Assembly (NCBI RefSeq): GCF_009495745.1
Contig: NZ_WIDQ01000012.1
Span: 62,001 to 126,000, forward strand
DNA: 64,000 nt
DNA from: Niveispirillum sp. SYP-B3756
GTDB lineage: Bacteria; Pseudomonadota; Alphaproteobacteria; Azospirillales; Azospirillaceae
Direction: 5' to 3'
The translations under genes and the position numbers were made by a program. Positions 59,127 to 64,000 of the stretch are shown here, piece by piece. Positions within the stretch are counted from its first letter, which is position 1. Each line of letters begins with the position of its first letter. The notes below the pieces were generated by a model. It was not told the DNA's origin and made no database searches. It saw nothing but the letters and a program-made list of their open reading frames with translations.

Positions 59127-61367
59127 TCAATAGGTCCAGCGCAGATAGGCGCTGACCCGCCGGGGCCGCCCGTAATTCACGGCATCCAGACCGAAACTGC
59201 TGAGATTATTGATATCGACGACATAATCCCTGTCGAACAGGTTGGCGACCGTCACCCCGGCACCCATGCCGCCATCACTGGCGGTCCAGCCCAGGGTCAG
59301 GTCGGCCAGCCAATAGCCCTTCTGGCTCAAGCGCTCCAGATTGCGGCTGTCGAAATAGACCTTGGAACGGTAGGAGAGATTGGCCGTCAGCGCCAGTTCC
59401 CCCACCCCCTCCACCTGTTGCCGGTGGCTGATCGTTCCCGTCAGCGACCAGCGGGGGGAGGAGGGCAGGCGGTTGCCATCCAGATTTTCCCCCTGGGAGA
59501 TGAAATTTCGGTACTTGGCATCCAGGAAGGCACCGGACAGGCCCAGTTCCAGCCCTGCCAGCGGCAAGGCCGTCAGTTCGAACTCACTGCCCCAGATATG
59601 GGCGCTGGCGGCATTGGTGAAGGTCTGCACCGGCAGACCGCCGCGCTGGATCAACTGGAAGACCTGCAGATCCTGGTAATTATAGAAAAAGCCGGACAGG
59701 TTCAGCCGCAGCCGGCGGTTCAGCCATTCCGTCTTGCCGCCAATCTCATAGGCATCCAGCGTTTCATCATCATAGGGGGCCAGATCGGCCGGATCGCGCG
59801 TATAGCCGCCGAAGAAGCCGCCGCTCTTATAGCCGCGATTATAGCTGGCATAGGCCATGGCATCGTCGGTCAGCTTCAGGGAGGCCGCCAGCCGGCCGGA
59901 AACGCTCTCAAAGCTTTTGGCGGCATCCAGGCTGAACAGGTCGATGACCTGCTCCACCGTGCTGCGATAATGGAAATCCTTCTCGTCGCGGGAATAGCGC
60001 AGACCAGCCGTCAGGGTCAGCCGGTCGGTGGCCTGGAAATCCACCTGCCCGAAGCCGGCATAGGAATCCGTCGTCTGGCGATAGGGGAAGCCCACGATGG
60101 CGACATTATTTTCAATCGACAGACCGGTGGGGTTGGCCGGGGTGGTGAACATCGGGCGCAGGGCGCGCAGCACATCATACTGGCTGTTTGTATGCAGATA
60201 ATCATGCAGGTAATAAAGCCCGCCGACCGCCTTCACCCGCTCCCATTCCCCTTCCAGCCGCAGTTCCTGGCTGAAATCGCGCTGGGTGGCCAGATATGTG
60301 GCTTCCATCAACTGGTTGGGGCTGGCGTCCGTATCCTCCGCATTATTGCGCTTGGCATGGTCATAGGCGGTGATGGAATAAAGCCGCGCTGAGCCCAGAT
60401 CCCAGCGCAGGTTCAGCGAGGCCCCATAAAGGTCGATCCGATCCTGGCCCTTCAGGTTGTAATCACCGGCATAGGGATCATTATCCGTATCGGTATAGCC
60501 CAGCCCATCGACACAGGCCCCGGCTGCGGCCCCCGGTGCGCAGAGCCCGTCGGGGCCGGCTGCGGCCGTATTGATGGGCACCAGCGCGCGGGACTGGGCA
60601 TAATGGCTGTCCCCCCGATTCTGCCCGCCATGGATTTGCAAAACCGCTTCAAACCCATCGGTGGGTGTCAGCAGGAAACTGGCGCGGCCGGCCCAGCGCT
60701 TGGTTCGGTACACATTGTCACTGGTGACACGGTTATAGGTGCGGCCATCATCGCGCTCATAAATGCCGGCAATGCGCATGGCCAGCCGGTCGGCGATGAT
60801 GGGGGCGTTGCTGGCCGCCTGCAGGGTGACGGCATTATAGCGGCCATAGGAAATCTGTCCCTCGCCGCTGGCATCGAAATCCGGCCGGCGGGTGGTGATG
60901 TTGATGGCGCCACCGGTGCTGTTGCGGCCATAGAGCGTGCCTTGCGGCCCCTTCAGCACCTCCACCTGGGCCAGATCGAAGAATTGCCCTGTCTGTGCCA
61001 GGGGGGAGGCGACATAGGCGCCGTCGACATAGATGCCGACGGCGCCCGCTGCAGTGGCGTTGAAATCCGCCAAACCGACACCCCGGACAAAGATTTTCGG
61101 GTTGGCGGCGGCATCGGTGGTGGTGATCTGCAGGCCGGGTGTCAGCTTGCCCAGATCCTGCACAGTGGCAACCCCCTGATCCAGCAGCGCGTCGCCGGCA
61201 ATGGCCGTCACGCTGACCGGCACATCCTGCAAATTCTGCTGCCGTTTCTGGGCGGTGACGACGATTTCCTCCAGCATTGCCTCCTGCGCGGCGGCGGGCA
61301 GGGCTGTCAGGGCGACGCCGGACAGCAGCAGCATATGAACCTTCGTGATCCCCTTGATCTTCATCAT
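59127..61367 (-). CDS. TonB-dependent receptor
   Basis: Protein of 746 residues (ATG at 61367 or 61364). Signal peptide MKIKGITKVHMLLLSGVALTALPAAAQ, TonB box LEEIVVTAQKRQQN, plug with DVPVSVTAIAGDALLDQGVATVQDLGKLTPGLQITTTDAAANPKIFVRGVG...VGIYVDGAYVASPLAQTGQFFDLAQVEVLKGPQGTLYGRNSTGGAINITTRRP. The barrel ends ...RVSAYLRWTY. The plug is of the widespread FyuA/sphingomonad type. It lies downstream of the oxidase and aldolase-like genes, suggesting uptake of their substrate. Confidence 0.94.
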   Translation of the reverse strand: MMKIKGITKVHMLLLSGVALTALPAAAQEAMLEEIVVTAQKRQQNLQDVPVSVTAIAGDALLDQGVATVQDLGKLTPGLQITTTDAAANPKIFVRGVGLADFNATAAGAVGIYVDGAYVASPLAQTGQFFDLAQVEVLKGPQGTLYGRNSTGGAINITTRRPDFDASGEGQISYGRYNAVTLQAASNAPIIADRLAMRIAGIYERDDGRTYNRVTSDNVYRTKRWAGRASFLLTPTDGFEAVLQIHGGQNRGDSHYAQSRALVPINTAAAGPDGLCAPGAAAGACVDGLGYTDTDNDPYAGDYNLKGQDRIDLYGASLNLRWDLGSARLYSITAYDHAKRNNAEDTDASPNQLMEATYLATQRDFSQELRLEGEWERVKAVGGLYYLHDYLHTNSQYDVLRALRPMFTTPANPTGLSIENNVAIVGFPYRQTTDSYAGFGQVDFQATDRLTLTAGLRYSRDEKDFHYRSTVEQVIDLFSLDAAKSFESVSGRLAASLKLTDDAMAYASYNRGYKSGGFFGGYTRDPADLAPYDDETLDAYEIGGKTEWLNRRLRLNLSGFFYNYQDLQVFQLIQRGGLPVQTFTNAASAHIWGSEFELTALPLAGLELGLSGAFLDAKYRNFISQGENLDGNRLPSSPRWSLTGTISHRQQVEGVGELALTANLSYRSKVYFDSRNLERLSQKGYWLADLTLGWTASDGGMGAGVTVANLFDRDYVVDINNLSSFGLDAVNYGRPRRVSAYLRWTY

Positions 61368-61469
61368 GACCGATACCCCCTGTTAGCCGGCCATTTGTTG
61401 GCCGGGCGGCTTTTTGGCCGCGATTGTCAACCGCGCTGTCGCCCGTACCCGCGGGCAGCAGCACGGGTT

Positions 61470-62642
61470 TCAGGCCGAAACCGGAAAGACCGGCCAGAAG
61501 CCTGTGATCTCCCGCCCGTCGAACCGGGCAAGGGGACCGAATTGCAGGAAAACCGCCTCGCTTTGCCGGGGGCGCAGAAACAGCCACTCCCCTGGCCGCA
61601 AGGCCGGTCGGTGCGGTCCCAGCCAGCATTCCTGGTTGCTGGAGGGGCCGAACAGGGCGCTGCGGCGCAATCCTGGTGGTGACACCGGGTTGGCCAGCCA
61701 ATGGCCGCCATGGATGAATTGTGCCTGTGCCCGCCCCCCCAGCCAGGCGAGTTTCCCCAGCCCCGGTGCCAGCGCCGGCCAGGCGGTTTTCAGCACCGGG
61801 GTGGCGATGAAACAGGCCGGTTGGTGATGAGCCAGCGTGTCCAGATCGAAATCCCCCGGCTTCACGAAGGCGGAGCCGATGGCCACCTCATTGGCGATAC
61901 TGCCCTTGGCGTGCAGGACATAGGTAGGGCTGCCGGCACTGTTCAGGATCAGCGGCCCCGGCCCCAGACGCTGCCGCAGCACCGCCACCATTTGCCGGTA
62001 AAGCCGCTGGCTGGCCGCCAGCGCGTGGCGGCGCAGTCCCAGGGCTGTGGGCAATTTGGCGATGTGCGGGTCATAGCCCATCATTCCGGTCACCTGGGTG
62101 CCGGGCGCCACCTGATCCAGCAGGGTGGCCAGCGTCGACAGGTCGGCAACGCCGCCGCGATGCAGCCCCACATCAATTTCAATATTGATGCGCAGGTGGA
62201 TGCCCCGTGCCGCTGCCATCCCCTGATAATCCGCCAGCCGCTGCGGCGTATCGATCAACCAATGGGGGCCGGGATCGTCGGCCCCCACCGTGTCGTAATA
62301 GGCCGCCGCCGCCGCCACTGGCAGCGGCTTGCCCAGCAGCAGGTCGGCCCCCGGCTCCAGCCGTCGCATCTCCAGCACCATGGAGCGGTTGAACACCATG
62401 TAGCGATCCGTGCCCAACTGCTGCGCGATCAGCCGCAGCAGATCGGCACAGGGCAGCGACTTCACCACCAGCCGCACCGCCGGCCCATCGCCAAGCGTGC
62501 TGGACACGGCGGCGATATTGGCCGCCAGCCGCGCCTCATCCAGCACCAGCACCGGCTCCGCCAGCCCGGCCCGGTGCAATGCCGCTGAGAGGGCGGCGAA
62601 ATAGGCGTCGTGGGCGGGCGCGGTGTCGAGCTGTTCAGCCAT
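61470..62642 (-). CDS. PLP-dependent D-threonine aldolase/D-serine dehydratase-like enzyme
   Basis: Protein of 390 residues from the ATG at 62642, overlapping the oxidase stop by 8 bp. Alanine-racemase-type barrel with VLDEARLAANIAAVSS, PLP-lysine segment VRLVVKSLPCADLLRL, the NIEIDVGLHRGGV strand and PGTQVTGMMGYDPHIAKLP. The C-terminal domain resembles DSD1-like metal-activated D-amino acid lyases. It probably cleaves or deaminates a D-configured hydroxy-amino acid; the substrate is unverified. Confidence 0.82.
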   Translation of the reverse strand: MAEQLDTAPAHDAYFAALSAALHRAGLAEPVLVLDEARLAANIAAVSSTLGDGPAVRLVVKSLPCADLLRLIAQQLGTDRYMVFNRSMVLEMRRLEPGADLLLGKPLPVAAAAAYYDTVGADDPGPHWLIDTPQRLADYQGMAAARGIHLRINIEIDVGLHRGGVADLSTLATLLDQVAPGTQVTGMMGYDPHIAKLPTALGLRRHALAASQRLYRQMVAVLRQRLGPGPLILNSAGSPTYVLHAKGSIANEVAIGSAFVKPGDFDLDTLAHHQPACFIATPVLKTAWPALAPGLGKLAWLGGRAQAQFIHGGHWLANPVSPPGLRRSALFGPSSNQECWLGPHRPALRPGEWLFLRPRQSEAVFLQFGPLARFDGREITGFWPVFPVSA

Positions 62643-64000
62643 GCCCCATGATCCCGCGCAGGTAATCATTGAGGAAACGGCCTTCGGGATCGACCTCTTG
62701 TCGCAGGGCGACGGCATCATTGAAGCGGGGGTAGAGGCTGGCGAAATCAGCCCCAGTCAACCGGTTCAGCTTGCCCCAATGCGGCCGTCCCTCATATCGG
62801 CGCAGGATCGGTTCAACGATTTCAAAAAGGAAATCATACTGATCCTTGTAATAGGCATGGACAGCGATGGAACCCGTCATCCGCCCCTGGAAGGGGGACA
62901 GCCAGGCATCATCCGGCGCTATGACCCGCGCCTCGATGGGGAAGAACACATCGTTGCGCGCACCTTCGATGGCGGTGATCACTTCCCGCAGGGCTTGCGG
63001 CTGGGCATCCAGTGGCAGGTGGAATTCCATCTCGTTGAAGCGCACCGGGCGTTCGTTGGATAAAAGCCGCCAGCTTTCATCCACCACCCGCTCCGGCGCC
63101 AGCCCGCTCAGCACCTGCCGGGCCAGCCGGCGGCGCAGGCCCGGCGACCAGCCCAGCCAGTCGCGCAGGCGCTTCAGATCCAGCAGCGCCTCATTATCCT
63201 GGGCCGGGGGGCGCGGGGTGGCCGGCGCATCCGTCTCATCATGGCTGATGACGGCGCTCATGTCGGTGAAGGGTAGATAATAGAATTCGACATTGCGGTG
63301 CTTGGCCCGCAGGGCTGGCCATTCCGCCAGCGTCTGTTCCAGCGGCTGCACCCAGACATTCCGGTCCACCCGGCGCAGCGGGCTGTTGCGCAGTGTCACC
63401 TGGGTGACGATGCCAAAGGCACCCAGCCCCACCCGCGCAGCCTGGAACAGTTCGGCATTCTGCGCCGCGTCGCAATCCAGCACTTCCCCCCGGCCGGTGA
63501 CGATGCGCAGGGCGGTGACATTGCCATGCAGCGCCGGCAGGCTGGCGCCCGTACCATGCGTGCCGGTGGCCAGCGCGCCGCCCAGCGATTGCTTGTTGAT
63601 ATCGGGCAGGTTGGGCATTTCCTGGCCGATCCCGGCCAGGGCCGCCCCCAGATCGGCCAGCCGCGTGCCCGCCCGCACCGTGGCACTCAGGCTAGCTGCA
63701 TCATGCGCCACCAGCCCGGCCATCCGGTCCAGCGTCACCAGCGTGCCTGGTGTCGGCACCAATGGCATGAAGGAATGGCCGGAACCCACGGCGCGGAGGG
63801 GACCGGGTGCATTCCGCACCAAGTCGGCCAATTCCCCTTCATCCGCCGGGGCCGCCCGTTGCTGCGGATAGGCGGACTGGATGCCGGACCAGTTGCGCCA
63901 TAGCAACCGCCCCTGTGCGTCCTGCCCTGGCGGGATGGGCGGTTCAGGCTGCTGCCCGACGCGGGAAGCGGCCCAGGTGCCACCGCCCAGTGTCGCGGCT
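62635..64000 (-). CDS. FAD-linked sugar-lactone oxidase (D-arabinono-lactone oxidase type), 5' end outside window
   Basis: The frame is open to the window edge: upstream of the TTG at 63906 it continues as ATLGGGTWAASRVGQQPEPPIP, probably the end of a twin-arginine or Sec signal, so the true start lies beyond 64000. FAD-PCMH domain has PLRAVGSGHSFMPLVPTPGTLVTLDRM and LGGALATGTHGTGASLPAL. The C-terminal ALO domain holds VEFYYLPFTDM and the conserved RPHWGKLNRLTGADFASLYPRFNDAV. It oxidises an aldonolactone or polyol, releasing H2O2. It is the first visible gene of an operon with the D-threonine-aldolase-like enzyme and a TonB receptor. Confidence 0.88.
   Translation of the reverse strand, partial: AATLGGGTWAASRVGQQPEPPIPPGQDAQGRLLWRNWSGIQSAYPQQRAAPADEGELADLVRNAPGPLRAVGSGHSFMPLVPTPGTLVTLDRMAGLVAHDAASLSATVRAGTRLADLGAALAGIGQEMPNLPDINKQSLGGALATGTHGTGASLPALHGNVTALRIVTGRGEVLDCDAAQNAELFQAARVGLGAFGIVTQVTLRNSPLRRVDRNVWVQPLEQTLAEWPALRAKHRNVEFYYLPFTDMSAVISHDETDAPATPRPPAQDNEALLDLKRLRDWLGWSPGLRRRLARQVLSGLAPERVVDESWRLLSNERPVRFNEMEFHLPLDAQPQALREVITAIEGARNDVFFPIEARVIAPDDAWLSPFQGRMTGSIAVHAYYKDQYDFLFEIVEPILRRYEGRPHWGKLNRLTGADFASLYPRFNDAVALRQEVDPEGRFLNDYLRGIMGHG

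Noticed and set aside
1-64000. rRNA, tRNA, insertion sequence or phage genes
   Set aside because: No cloverleaf, rRNA-like segment, transposase, integrase or phage structural gene could be recognised.

Overview
The window is GC-rich, densely coded DNA from an alphaproteobacterium. The genes look most like those of Rhodospirillales of the Azospirillum/Niveispirillum type; this is judged from gene content and protein style, not from a database search. It appears to be part of a secondary replicon (large plasmid or chromid). It carries its own ParA/ParB partition pair (about 2-3.8 kb), a Rep_3-type replication initiator (8.7-10.0 kb) and an iteron-rich origin (10.0-10.9 kb). It also carries housekeeping-type genes (ferrochelatase, two cyclophilins, a ribosome hibernation factor, a YdbH-like protein), which fits a chromid better than a small accessory plasmid. 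No rRNA, tRNA, CRISPR array or transposase was seen.

Layout. 0-1.9 kb: end of a TonB-dependent receptor, then a secreted esterase. 1.9-4.1 kb: parB-parA with palindromic sites and a decayed vapB-like antitoxin gene. 4.1-6.7 kb: a radical SAM/SPASM maturase with three small paralogous precursor peptides of the Y-x10-GDL type, a probable RiPP locus. 6.7-8.6 kb: hydrolase and acetyltransferase. 8.7-10.9 kb: repA and origin. 10.9-14.7 kb: HPF-cold-shock fusion, a Fur-box-linked pair, copper chaperone PCuAC plus SCO, and a YbaN-like protein. 14.8-17.8 kb: AbrB-like protein and a racemase-reductase-hydrolase operon. 17.8-22.9 kb: a 1693-residue protein made almost wholly of about 210 octapeptide repeats. 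23-25 kb: hemH, a tiny protein, ychJ. 25-33.6 kb: NAD-dependent molybdenum formate dehydrogenase (fdsG-fdsB-[DUF433/DUF5615 toxin-antitoxin pair]-fdsA-fdhD-fdsD) and an oxalate/formate-type antiporter. 34.7-41.2 kb: RND efflux operon with a TetR regulator. 41.8-50.9 kb: sugar-1-phosphate transferase, ABC exporter, cyclophilins, YdbH-like protein, small membrane proteins and an isochorismatase-like hydrolase. 51-64 kb: lipoprotein, TonB receptor, DeoR regulator with MFS transporter, GPH transporter, aldehyde dehydrogenase, second TonB receptor, D-threonine-aldolase-like enzyme and an FAD-linked lactone oxidase cut by the window edge.

Three things stand out. The origin iteron (CCCCC-N5-GTAAGGA) recurs at eight sites far from the origin, both between and inside genes, suggesting a replicon-wide initiator-binding network. 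The giant octapeptide-repeat protein has no obvious function. The radical SAM trio-peptide locus sits next to the partition genes. A 14-bp palindrome, TTGCGACGTCGCAA, lies just after parB and recurs near 14.2 and 17.2 kb, making it a candidate parS centromere site.
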